This document shows positions 7,155-14,349 of a stretch of DNA of 23,921 nucleotides, piece after piece. Made by a program: the position numbers and the translations under genes. The DNA lies in NCBI GenBank assembly GCA_049583715.1, contig JBAUWJ010000071.1:1-23921 (forward strand). Direction: 5' to 3'. Source of the DNA: JAANXG01 sp049583715 (GTDB lineage Bacteria > Pseudomonadota > Gammaproteobacteria > Arenicellales > JAANXG01). The number at the start of each line of letters is the position of its first letter. Position 1 is the stretch's first letter. The notes beneath the pieces were generated by a model, which saw only the letters and a list, made by a program, of their open reading frames with translations, searched no databases and was not told where the DNA came from.

Positions 7155-7885
7155 TGCGGTTGTCCGTCAACGAGCTGGAGATCCTCGCCCGCAAGGCCGC
7201 CGTGGGCGCCGGGGTCGACTACGGCTACGCCGTCGAGGCGGCGCAGTCCCTGGTGTGGCTGCGGGCCGCCGGGGTCGACTGTGTCGCGGGCTTCCTGGAC
7301 TGCCTGCGTGCCTGGGTGGACGGAGGAACCGCGCAGGTGACACCCGCGTACGACCAGGACAGGTGCATCCTGAGCGGCCCGCCGGGGCAGACGGCCAGCG
7401 CCTTGTACGCCGCGGCGGCGGTCAGCGACTTCAGCACGCTCATGATCAAGGAGAGCCATTTCTCCCGCGTCGAGGTCCGGAACGTGGAGCTCCCGTGCCT
7501 CGTGCTCGCCCAGCTCGCCAGGCAGCCGTGGGCGGGGGGCCTGGCCGTGCGATGCCTCGAGCCCGGCGGCGCCCCGGAGCGATGGACGGCTCTGATCCGG
7601 GCGCGGCAGGAGGCTCGGACGGTCTCGGTCGCGGGTGACGTCACGGGCGGGCGATCCGCGCTCGTCCGCGTGGCCGCGGGCGAACTATCTCACCCGGCCG
7701 CGGGCGGCCCCGCACCGGCCGAAGCCGTATGGGCGCCTGATTTTCGGGCCTTGTTCGCCCGCGGCGCGTCCATCGAGCCTGATCACTACGAGGCCCTCAG
7801 ACAATTCTACGACCGCACCCTGGTGCCGGACTCGGACGCCTCGCGCCTGCGCGGAGCCGGAGCCGGCCTGGTGGATTCCGATTGA
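7154..7885 (+). CDS. DUF3726-like protein, last gene of the operon (243 aa)
   Basis: The N-terminus (MRLSVNELEILARKAAVGAGVD, then YGYAVEAAQSLVWLRAAGVD) matches my memory of the uncharacterised DUF3726 family: a helical start with a conserved Asn-Glu, then a Gly-Ala-Gly turn. The rest is Ala/Gly-rich with a hydrophobic central part and a C-terminal FYDRTLVPDSDASRLRGAGAG motif that looks like a conserved tail. No catalytic motif is evident. The start overlaps the preceding stop by one base. No gene follows on this strand for 85 bp, so the operon probably ends here. The linkage to an M19-like protein and an aldehyde dehydrogenase is the only clue to its role. Confidence 0.75.
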   Translation: MRLSVNELEILARKAAVGAGVDYGYAVEAAQSLVWLRAAGVDCVAGFLDCLRAWVDGGTAQVTPAYDQDRCILSGPPGQTASALYAAAAVSDFSTLMIKESHFSRVEVRNVELPCLVLAQLARQPWAGGLAVRCLEPGGAPERWTALIRARQEARTVSVAGDVTGGRSALVRVAAGELSHPAAGGPAPAEAVWAPDFRALFARGASIEPDHYEALRQFYDRTLVPDSDASRLRGAGAGLVDSD

Positions 7886-7970
7886 GCGGCGTTTGAGATA
7901 AGTTTCACCCACAGCCCCGGAACCGGGAGCAAGCAACGGCACACCCTGGAAGCGAGGCATCAGTGAGAAC

Positions 7971-8708
7971 ATGAGCCGCAAGAAGAAGTCCGCCCACAAG
8001 ATCGACAGAATCAAGCTCGAGCCGGGCACCGTGCTGGCCGGCAAGTACGAGGTGGTCGAGCACCTCGGCCGCGGCTGGGAAGGTGAGGTGTACCTGGTAC
8101 GGGAAAAATACGTCAACATCGAGCGAACCGCCAAGCTGTTCTTTCCCCACCGCAACGTCGGTGATCGCACCCGGCGCTTTTACGCCAAGAAGCTCGACAA
8201 GCTGCGCCGCTGCCCGATCATCATCCAGTACCACGCCCAGGAGAGCTTCCAGTATCGCGGTGTAACGGTTCAATTTCTGGTGTCCGAATACATACCCGGG
8301 GAACGGCTGACACAATTCATCGAGCGCCAGCCCGGCAAGCGCCTGCATGCTTTTCAGGCCCTGCATCTTCTCTACGCCCTTGCCCAGGGCATCGAATGCA
8401 TCCACCGCTACCGCGAGTACCACGGCGATCTGCATTCCGACAATATCATCCTGCAGCGTCACGGCTTGTCCTTCGAGCCGAAAGTGATCGACATGTTTCA
8501 CTGGGGTCCTCCCAGCGCCGAGAACCTGCAGTCGGACGTGATCGACCTGGTTCACATTCTCTACGAGGCCGTGGGGGGCAGAAAGCACTACGCGAAGCAG
8601 CCGCAGGTCATCAAGAACATCTGCTGCGGCCTGAAGACCAGCCTGATCCTCAAGAAATTCCGCAATGTCCGTAAGCTGCGGCAGCACCTGGAGGACCTGA
8701 GCTGGTGA
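7971..8708 (+). CDS. Compact Ser/Thr protein kinase-like protein
   Basis: This 245-aa protein has a eukaryotic-type protein kinase fold. Visible features are a glycine-rich loop GRGWEGEVYLV (33-43), the likely ATP-anchoring Lys55 in RTAKLFF, the hinge-like VSEYIPGE, the catalytic loop HGDLHSDNIIL (151-161) with Asp153 and Asn158, and VIDMFHWG (172-179), where the metal-binding Asp is kept but DFG reads DMF. The HGDLHxDN form is closer to RIO/aminoglycoside-kinase-like loops than to the classical HRD. The C-lobe is short, and no membrane or sensor domain is attached. The last 4 bp overlap the PP2C phosphatase start (GTGA), so kinase and phosphatase form a pair. Target proteins are not evident from the window. 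Confidence 0.85.
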   Translation: MSRKKKSAHKIDRIKLEPGTVLAGKYEVVEHLGRGWEGEVYLVREKYVNIERTAKLFFPHRNVGDRTRRFYAKKLDKLRRCPIIIQYHAQESFQYRGVTVQFLVSEYIPGERLTQFIERQPGKRLHAFQALHLLYALAQGIECIHRYREYHGDLHSDNIILQRHGLSFEPKVIDMFHWGPPSAENLQSDVIDLVHILYEAVGGRKHYAKQPQVIKNICCGLKTSLILKKFRNVRKLRQHLEDLSW

Positions 8709-9565
8709 GCGGCGTGCCGCGCGTCCCGGGCGAGATCATCGCCGCCGCGGAGCTCTATGCCGACACCGACTTCACCGCGCCCCGCTCGGCCAGGTTTCTC
8801 CACGGACGCCTCGCCTGCTTCACGCACCACGCCCCGGACAAGGAGCAGAACGAGGATGCCCTGGCCGTCATCCCCACCAGCGATCATTCCGGGCTGCTCG
8901 TCGTCGCGGACGGGCTGGGCGGCCAGCCCCGCGGCGACCTGGCCGCCAGGACGGTGGTGGAAACGATCTCGGAAATCGTGGCCTCGGGCCACGAAAGTCT
9001 CCGGGAAGCGATACTCCACGGCATCGACCAGGCCAACCAGCGCATCATCGAGGACGGCTACAACGGCGGCGCCACGCTCGCGGTGCTGGAGATCGATGCA
9101 CGGCAGGTGCGCCCCTACCATATCGGGGACGCCTTCGTGATCGTCACCGGACAGCGAGGCAGGGTCAAGTTCCAGAACATCGCGCACTCACCCGTCGGCT
9201 ATGCCGTAGAGTCCGGGCTGATCGACGAGAACGACGCCGTGCATCATCACGAACGCAACCTGGTGTCCAATTTCGTGGGCACGACGGATATGTACATCAA
9301 TGTCGGCCCGCAGATCGAGCTGGCGCCGAGGGATACCGTCCTGATCGCGAGCGACGGACTGAGCGACAACCTCTACGTCGAGGAAATCATCGAGACGATG
9401 CGAATGGGCGCGCTGGATACCGCGGCTGCCAGGCTGCAGTCGACCACGTCTGCCAGGATGTCGAACAAGGAGGCGGAGCTGCCCAGCCATCCGGACGACC
9501 TGAGCTTCTGCCTGTTCCGACTGGACGCGAGCCACGCCGCCCGGCAGCTCAAGATGACTTTCTAG
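8705..9565 (+). CDS. PP2C-family Ser/Thr protein phosphatase
   Basis: This metal-dependent phosphatase (286 aa) probably reverses the action of the overlapping kinase. PP2C motifs appear in order: KEQNEDALAV with metal ligand Asp51, LLVVADGLGG with Asp69-Gly70, GGATLAVLEI, YHIGDAFVIV, LIASDGLSDN and a C-terminal PDDLSFCLFR carrying another ligand Asp. No membrane or regulatory domain is present. The GTG start at 8705 overlaps the kinase stop, and I chose it because it keeps coupling and places the catalytic core at the normal distance. The TAG stop (9563-9565) shares its last base with the terminal repeat of a MITE-like element, so that insertion may have trimmed or reset the original C-terminus. 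Confidence 0.9.
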   Translation: MSGVPRVPGEIIAAAELYADTDFTAPRSARFLHGRLACFTHHAPDKEQNEDALAVIPTSDHSGLLVVADGLGGQPRGDLAARTVVETISEIVASGHESLREAILHGIDQANQRIIEDGYNGGATLAVLEIDARQVRPYHIGDAFVIVTGQRGRVKFQNIAHSPVGYAVESGLIDENDAVHHHERNLVSNFVGTTDMYINVGPQIELAPRDTVLIASDGLSDNLYVEEIIETMRMGALDTAAARLQSTTSARMSNKEAELPSHPDDLSFCLFRLDASHAARQLKMTF

Positions 9566-9697
9566 GGAAACTCTGATTAATCGTTTGCGTTGTCATTGCG
9601 AGCGCAGCGAAGCAATCCAGGATGCCTGCCATTCTACGCTTTCTGGATTGCTTCGTCTCGTCGATCTTCGCCATGACAGCATTAATCAGAGCTTCCC
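9565..9697. mobile_element. MITE-like element with 17-bp terminal inverted repeats
   Basis: GGGAAACTCTGATTAAT (9565-9581) and ATTAATCAGAGCTTCCC (9681-9697) are inverted copies with one mismatch. The interior is itself folded: TGTCATTGCGAG followed by GCAATCCAG (about 9590-9620) is mirrored by CTGGATTGCTTCG and CATGACA (about 9643-9678). The element is too short for a transposase and has no gene. Non-autonomous insertion elements mobilised by an IS in trans have this form; the GCGAG...GCAATCC core resembles a palindrome seen in many bacterial genomes. No clear target duplication is visible. The remaining bases to 9776 show nothing further apart from an AAGGAGG that I judged incidental. Confidence 0.65.
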
Positions 9698-9776
9698 TGG
9701 ATCGCCCGTGATCTCCCCTTCCTCGAAGTAAGGAGGTCAGCGTCTCATGAAGGATAAGGGAGCCGTCCTGGAACGC

Positions 9777-10709
9777 TCAGAGGACGCGGGGAATGTACCC
9801 TTTCGAGTGGTACTCGTCACACTTGGCCAGGAACTCGGCCGTTGTCTTGGGCATCGGGACGCGGGCGCCGGACAGGTAGGTAATCACGTCTCTGCCCTGG
9901 CGAAGAAGTTGAAGACCGTCGTAGATACGGCGGAATTCGACGTCGTCCAGCGTCCTGCCCTCGACGCTGGGTCGATACTCGTTGATGGCATCGGCGGCCG
10001 CCACGTACCGCGGCCAGACCTCGAAGATCGCGGGGTCGCTGCGCATCGTTTCCGCTTCACGCTTGGCGGCGTCGCACAGCTCGTCCAGCAGGGGAACGGC
10101 GCCCGCAAATTCCGGACGCCCGGCGAACAGCGATCGAAGCTTGCCGATGATGCTGTCGATGGCACGCATGGCCTGGGCGATCTTGATATAGCGGCTCTGG
10201 TAGAACTTCCCCAGGGGCATGGTGAACGCCTTGAACGGCTCGCCCCACAGCTCGTCGATGCCTTCCTCTCCGCTGTAATGGCGGACGCACTTCCCGACCT
10301 CCAGCGCTTCCTTGAAACAGTCCGCGCACTCACGCATCAGCTCGTTTTCTTCGCTGATCTGCACTCCTTTGTTGGTGAGCTCGACCACTTCCGTGAATAT
10401 ATCGGTGGCGCGGTTGAACAGCGCCCCCGCCAGCATCGCCCCCTTGACCCGTTTCTTGCGGGGATCGCTTTCGCCCTCGTAGGTGGCCCGCGCCAGCTCG
10501 AGATTCTCCCCGGGGGTGTTGATGCCCGGCTCCGTGTGATGAAAGGTGCGCCGGGTGAGGGATTCGATCAGGCGCTTGCGGGCGACCAGGCTGTCGGCAG
10601 GGGGCTCGTAGTAGCGGATCCAGTACCCATCGTAATAGATACTGGGCACCCCCTGGATGTCTTTGATGGTCCCGTTTTCGGGACGCTGCGATTCAACCGG
10701 TTTCAGCAT
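9777..10709 (-). CDS. Orphan protein of unknown function (310 aa)
   Basis: I do not recognise the family. The protein looks soluble and largely helical, with a tyrosine-rich N-terminal patch (SIYYDGYWIRYYEPP) and then a long helical region containing LAGALFNRATDIFTEVVELT, a CADCFKEALEVGKCVRHY stretch with three Cys residues, and a C-terminal GRDVITYLSGARVPMPKTTAEF. It has no signal peptide or membrane segment. I chose the ATG at 10709 (MLKPVES) because GGGGTG lies 7 nt upstream; an alternative GTG is at 10724. A promoter with good boxes is present about 40-70 bp upstream, so it is probably transcribed alone. A 405-aa frame on the opposite strand (from 9747) reads as an antisense shadow. Confidence 0.75.
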   Translation of the reverse strand: MLKPVESQRPENGTIKDIQGVPSIYYDGYWIRYYEPPADSLVARKRLIESLTRRTFHHTEPGINTPGENLELARATYEGESDPRKKRVKGAMLAGALFNRATDIFTEVVELTNKGVQISEENELMRECADCFKEALEVGKCVRHYSGEEGIDELWGEPFKAFTMPLGKFYQSRYIKIAQAMRAIDSIIGKLRSLFAGRPEFAGAVPLLDELCDAAKREAETMRSDPAIFEVWPRYVAAADAINEYRPSVEGRTLDDVEFRRIYDGLQLLRQGRDVITYLSGARVPMPKTTAEFLAKCDEYHSKGYIPRVL

Positions 10710-10749
10710 TCGAGCACACCCCACCGGCCACGGCCGGCTTCCGGCGCGT

Positions 10750-10777
10750 ATTGTAGTCCCGGCCGGGCTTATTGCAA
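10750..10777 (-). promoter_or_regulatory. Predicted sigma70 promoter of the 310-aa orphan gene
   Basis: Read on the minus strand, TTGCAA (10772-10777) and TACAAT (10750-10755) are separated by 16 bp. Transcription would start near 10743, leaving a leader of about 34 nt to the ATG at 10709. Confidence 0.55.
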
Positions 10778-10790
10778 CCGGCCCGGCGCG

Positions 10791-10805
10791 GCCCCGATTC
10801 GGGGC
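10791..10805 (-). terminator. Short GC hairpin after the thioesterase gene
   Basis: GCCCCG-ATT-CGGGGC forms a 6-bp stem, 14 nt past the thioesterase stop on the minus strand. No U-run follows, so if it terminates transcription it does so weakly or with Rho. Confidence 0.3.
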
Positions 10806-10818
10806 GTCGCGTACGGAC

Positions 10819-11283
10819 TTACCGCCGGTCCCGGACGCGTTCTTCCAGGGCTTCGAGCCGCCGGCGGACCCGGTCCGGAATGGGGCTTTTCTGGCTTGCA
10901 GTATAGTCGAAAGTCACGATGGTGCCGTCACCGGTGGCCGCCACCCGGCAGTGCCGGTGGCTGACCAGGATATATTGCTGGGTGAAACGGTCCTCCCCCA
11001 CGCTTTCGGTGCGCACCCCGACGGAGATCTTGTCCGGGTATGTGAGCGGGAACCTGTAGCGGCAGGACGTCTCCGCCAGTATGGGCCCGACGCCCGTCGT
11101 TCCGAAGAAATCCGCGAGCTCGAGGGCCTCGAAATAGGCGATGCGGCCGCTCTCGAAATAGCGCAGGTAAGAGACGTTGTTGACGTGGTTGAAGGCATCC
11201 ATGTCGCCCCAGCGGACATCCATCTCGATCACCACCGGGTAACCCCGGGTCAACTCCTCTATCGCAGCGTCGTGTTCAGCCAT
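10819..11283 (-). CDS. 4HBT-type acyl-CoA thioesterase (YbgC/FadM-like)
   Basis: The 154-aa hotdog-fold protein carries the 4-hydroxybenzoyl-CoA thioesterase signature VRWGDMDAFNHVNNVSYLRY (residues 23-42), including the Asp27/Asp29 pair and HVNN. Such enzymes hydrolyse acyl-CoA or aryl-CoA thioesters in the cytoplasm; the chain length preferred cannot be read from the sequence. Length fits the family. The C-terminal 20 residues are strongly basic (RVRRRLEALEERVRDRR). The ATG at 11283 lies 8 bp inside the end of the upstream DUF2784 gene, implying translational coupling. The orphan gene downstream appears to have its own promoter, so this is a two-gene operon. Confidence 0.9.
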   Translation of the reverse strand: MAEHDAAIEELTRGYPVVIEMDVRWGDMDAFNHVNNVSYLRYFESGRIAYFEALELADFFGTTGVGPILAETSCRYRFPLTYPDKISVGVRTESVGEDRFTQQYILVSHRHCRVAATGDGTIVTFDYTASQKSPIPDRVRRRLEALEERVRDRR

Positions 11284-11653
11284 ATCGATCCCGATTTCCT
11301 CGTTTGAAGAAGTGCTTGCGCACCACGTATATATAAGCGGCGCCGTTGGCGAGCACCAGGGCGACCGCCAGCGCCATCTGGATATGTCGTGTCAGGCCTT
11401 CCGGATAGATCAGCGGAACGAGGTAGTGCTCGATGAAGCCCGTATGGTACACGGGCAACCCGACCGATGTGCGCAGCTCGTTCTCCAGTGGCGTGAGGGG
11501 ACAGATCCAGCCGTTCCATTCGAGCAGCACTGCCCAGAGCAAGGCGGGCAGATGAAGGCAGCCGAGCCACCATCGCGCGATCGCCAGCAGCCCCCCGATC
11601 GCGACCCACAGGATGAAGCCGAAGTGCGCGAGCACGACCAGATCGAACGTCAT
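11276..11653 (-). CDS. DUF2784-like small membrane protein
   Basis: The 125-aa protein has three hydrophobic segments: about residues 4-28, 32-48, and 85-107, followed by a positively charged tail (RKHFFKRGNRDR). The motif WNGWICPLTPLEN between segments two and three matches the DUF2784 family as I know it, in which a short loop holds conserved Trp, Cys, Pro and Asn. It is an inner-membrane protein of unknown function. I chose the ATG at 11653 (MTFDLVV), which places the first helix right at the N-terminus; the upstream in-frame residues are arginine-rich and unlikely to be translated. It overlaps the thioesterase gene by 8 bp and is divergent from the APC permease. Confidence 0.8.
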   Translation of the reverse strand: MTFDLVVLAHFGFILWVAIGGLLAIARWWLGCLHLPALLWAVLLEWNGWICPLTPLENELRTSVGLPVYHTGFIEHYLVPLIYPEGLTRHIQMALAVALVLANGAAYIYVVRKHFFKRGNRDRYG

Positions 11654-11729
11654 CGTCGTAGCGCGGCGCAGACGCACGCAGCGACGCTCGAAATCGAGGC
11701 ACGTGTTCGTTCACCGGACACGGCCGCGC

Positions 11730-11735
11730 ATTATA
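11730..11735 (-). promoter_or_regulatory. Possible -10 box of the DUF2784-thioesterase operon
   Basis: TATAAT on the minus strand, embedded in GCGCCGGTATAAT, lies 77 bp upstream of the DUF2784 start. No convincing -35 is present. The same 13-base motif precedes the gene starting at 21642. On the plus strand TATAGT (11790-11795) could serve the APC permease gene, also without a good -35. Confidence 0.4.
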
Positions 11736-11835
11736 CCGGCGCCAACTATTGCATGCCCGGCCTCATCCGCCCGCCGCAACCCGGGCTGGTATAGTCCGCA
11801 GGGCGCAAAGTCACCAGAACAACGGACAGCAACGA

Positions 11836-14154
11836 ATGCCGAAATCCAACGGCAAACGGCCGGGGGACCAGGCCGAGGTCCGACTGAGCCGCGACCTCGG
11901 CCTCTTTTCGATCACGATGATGGGCGTCGGCGGCATGATAGGCGCCGGCATATTCGCGTTGAGCGGCATCGCGGCCGGCCAGGCCGGTCCGGCGGTCGTG
12001 CTGGTCTTCGCCTTCAACGGCGTCGTTACTTTTCTCACCGCCCTCGCCTATGCCGAGCTCGGCGCCGCCTTCCCGCGTGCCGGCGGCGGCTACGTCTGGG
12101 TCAAGGAGGGCCTCGGAGGCGGCAACGGCTTCCTGGCGGGATGGATGAGCTGGTTCGGGTACGTAGTGGCCGGCGCGCTGTACGCCATCGCCTTTGCGGG
12201 CTTCGCGCTCAACGGCTGGCACGCCGCGGGGCTGCCCGCGGGGAGCCTCTCGGACGACACGCTGCGAACGCTTTTCACCGTCGCCGTGATACTTCTGTTC
12301 ACCGGCCTCAACTTCCTCGGCTCCGAGGAGACCGGTGCCCTGGGCGCCGCCATCACCGTCGTGAAGATCGCCATCCTCGCCCTGTTCATCGCTTTCGGCG
12401 CCGCCGCCATGCTCGGCACGGGCGACTGGCAGCCACGTTTCTTCGACCACTTCCTGCCGAACGGGACGGCGGGCGTCCTGGCCGGCATGGGACTGACCTT
12501 CATCGCCTTCGAAGGCTACGAGATCATCGCCCAGTCCGGCGAGGAGATCATCAGGCCGGCGCGCAACGTGCCGCGTGGGATATTCCTGTCGATCGCCATT
12601 GCGGTATTCATCTACATGGCGGTGGGCGTCGTGGCCATCGGCGCCATTGCGCCGCCGCCGGGCATGGAGGCTTACCAGTATCTCGGCCATGAGCGCGAGC
12701 TCGCGATCGTCGCCGTGGCGCGCCAGATCTTCCCCTGGAATGCCGGCGGCGCGCTGATGCTCATCAGCGGCCTGGCCGCCACGGTGTCGGCGCTGAACGT
12801 GACCGTGTTCTCGGCCTCGCGGGTATCGTTCGCCATGGGCCGGGAGCACAACCTGCCGTCGATCTTCGCCCGTATTCACCCCGGGAGGCGAACACCCTTC
12901 ATCGCCGTTCTGGCAACAGGGGTCCTGATGCTGACGGCGGCCCTGCTGCTGCCGATAGAGACGGCGGCAACGGCCGGCGGCGTGATGTTCCTGCTCATGT
13001 TCATCCAGGTGAATATGGCGGTGATCGTGTTGAGGCGGACGCGTTCCGACGTGACGCGCGGCTTCCGCATCCCCTTCTTCCCGGCCACGGCGCTGATTGC
13101 CGTGGCCGCCAACGCGGCGCTCGTGCTCTACACCATCTCCTTCGCCCCCGTCGCGGTGTGGACCGCCTTTGGCTGGATCGTCGCCGGGCTCCTCGCCTAC
13201 TACATGTACTTCGAGCACCGGGAGCAGCTCGAGACGCCCCCCGCCATCGTTCACGAAGAGGCCGTCGGCGCGCACGACTACACGGTCCTCGTGGCGGTGC
13301 GGGACGATCGCGAAGCACGGGCGCTGGGGTGGTTCGGGGCGGCCCTGGCGAAGGCACGCGGCGGCGGGCTGCTGGCGGCTCACATGCTCGAGGTGCCAAG
13401 GCCCCTCAGCCTGAACGAGGGCCGGGCGCTGATCGAATCCGGCCGCGCCTACTTCGAGACGGTGCGCAATGCGGCGAAGGCGAGGCGGGTCGAGACCCAC
13501 ACCCTGATCATGATCGCCCGCCGCGTGGCCTACGCGCTGGCGAACATCGCCGCCGATCGCGCCGCGGACTTCATCGTGCTCGGCTGGAGCGGCACCACCA
13601 AGCGCGGGCGGACCTACGGCAGGACCATCGATCCCCTGCTTGCCGATCCACCGGCCGACCTCGCCGTCATCCGGCCCGCCGCGCGCAGAAAGGAAACGGT
13701 CAAGACCATCCTGGTCCCCGTCGACGACACCGACAACAGCCGCCTCGCCATCGAGCTCGCCGCCGACCTGGGACGGCACGTCGCCGGGCGCGCCCACGCC
13801 GCCATCACGGTACTGCGGGTCACCAGCACCAAGGCGGCGGCCGAGGAAGGCGAGACGGCGCTGTTCGACCGTCTGTTGAAGGACATCGAATACGGCAAGC
13901 TCGAAAGAAAGACACAGGCCGCGAGCAGCGCGGCCAACGCCATACTACAGGCCGCGGAGGACCACGACCTGCTCATCTTCGGCGCCAGCGAGACCCGGCC
14001 GTTCGGCCGCCTGCTTCCGCCCCGCAGCGGCGACCGCCTGTCGAGCCGGGCGGGGAAGCGGCTCCTGCGCGAGGCCAAGCCGGCCACGGTGATGGTTCAG
14101 CGCCGCCCCGCCATTCTCCGGTCCTTCCTGCGGCGCACCCTCCGGTCCGGTTGA
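11836..14154 (+). CDS. APC-superfamily transporter fused to two UspA-like domains
   Basis: The 772-aa protein is a secondary transporter for amino acids, polyamines or related cations, in the inner membrane. Residues 1 to about 460 hold around twelve hydrophobic segments and the APC signature GVGGMIGAGIFALSG (about 33-47) in the first helix, plus a GLTFIAFEGYEII stretch. The cytoplasmic part has two universal-stress-protein-like domains. The first (about 478-620) has YTVLVAVRDD and DFIVLGWSGTTKRG. The second (about 621-755) has KTILVPVDDTDNSRLAIELA and DLLIFGASETRPFGRLL. UspA domains often bind ATP or AMP and could gate transport by energy state. I chose the ATG at 11836 (MPKSNGK), which gives a short basic cytoplasmic head. 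The gene stands alone, followed by a hairpin. Substrate is unknown. Confidence 0.9.
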   Translation: MPKSNGKRPGDQAEVRLSRDLGLFSITMMGVGGMIGAGIFALSGIAAGQAGPAVVLVFAFNGVVTFLTALAYAELGAAFPRAGGGYVWVKEGLGGGNGFLAGWMSWFGYVVAGALYAIAFAGFALNGWHAAGLPAGSLSDDTLRTLFTVAVILLFTGLNFLGSEETGALGAAITVVKIAILALFIAFGAAAMLGTGDWQPRFFDHFLPNGTAGVLAGMGLTFIAFEGYEIIAQSGEEIIRPARNVPRGIFLSIAIAVFIYMAVGVVAIGAIAPPPGMEAYQYLGHERELAIVAVARQIFPWNAGGALMLISGLAATVSALNVTVFSASRVSFAMGREHNLPSIFARIHPGRRTPFIAVLATGVLMLTAALLLPIETAATAGGVMFLLMFIQVNMAVIVLRRTRSDVTRGFRIPFFPATALIAVAANAALVLYTISFAPVAVWTAFGWIVAGLLAYYMYFEHREQLETPPAIVHEEAVGAHDYTVLVAVRDDREARALGWFGAALAKARGGGLLAAHMLEVPRPLSLNEGRALIESGRAYFETVRNAAKARRVETHTLIMIARRVAYALANIAADRAADFIVLGWSGTTKRGRTYGRTIDPLLADPPADLAVIRPAARRKETVKTILVPVDDTDNSRLAIELAADLGRHVAGRAHAAITVLRVTSTKAAAEEGETALFDRLLKDIEYGKLERKTQAASSAANAILQAAEDHDLLIFGASETRPFGRLLPPRSGDRLSSRAGKRLLREAKPATVMVQRRPAILRSFLRRTLRSG

Positions 14155-14157
14155 GCT

Positions 14158-14200
14158 CTTCTCGCGCCTGAAGGAAACCCGCCCCCCGCCACGCGAGAAG
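14158..14200 (+). terminator. Perfect 9-bp hairpin after the APC permease gene
   Basis: CTTCTCGCG (14158-14166) and CGCGAGAAG (14192-14200) form a perfect stem with a 25-nt loop, 3 nt after the stop codon. It is followed by GTTTG and not a long T-run, so it may be a weak or Rho-assisted terminator or an mRNA stabiliser. Confidence 0.4.
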
Positions 14201-14263
14201 GTTTGCACGGTGTAACAATTTAAGTTATTGATTTTGAATCGATTTTATTTTCCGGCAAGGGAC

Positions 14264-14292
14264 TTGACAGACCCCGGGGATTGGATTATGTT
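14264..14292 (+). promoter_or_regulatory. Strong sigma70 promoter of the phasin gene
   Basis: TTGACA (14264-14269) and TATGTT (14287-14292) are separated by exactly 17 bp. An AT-rich stretch (about 14216-14252) lies just upstream and could act as an UP element. Phasins are abundant proteins, which fits a strong promoter. Confidence 0.8.
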
Positions 14293-14319
14293 GCACTGCA
14301 GCAATTGTGCAGTGCACAA
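14291..14319 (+). promoter_or_regulatory. Two adjacent palindromes, likely PhaR-type operator
   Basis: TTGCACTGCAGCAA (14291-14304) is an imperfect palindrome overlapping the end of the -10 box. Directly after it, TTGTGCAGTGCACAA (14305-14319) is a perfect 7-bp inverted repeat with a one-base centre. PhaR repressors of PHA-producing bacteria bind TGC/GCA-rich palindromes over phasin promoters and release them when PHB granules form. The position over the predicted start site fits repression. The regulator gene is not in this window. Confidence 0.65.
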
Positions 14320-14349
14320 TAATTTTTCAACCCTGTGTGGAGAAACGCC

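Noticed and set aside
8680..9565. Type VI secretion association for the kinase-phosphatase pair
   Set aside because: No forkhead-associated, Tss or effector genes are in the window, so I did not assign this role.
9747..10964. 405-codon plus-strand open frame with an AAGGAGG upstream
   Set aside because: It runs antisense through the 310-aa gene and the thioesterase region. Its composition (many Gly, Arg, Val and no domain) looks like a mirror of the real gene, and the minus-strand gene has a promoter and start site.
11746..13797. 683-codon minus-strand open frame
   Set aside because: Antisense to the APC permease; composition is Gly/Glu/Arg/His-rich with no domain.
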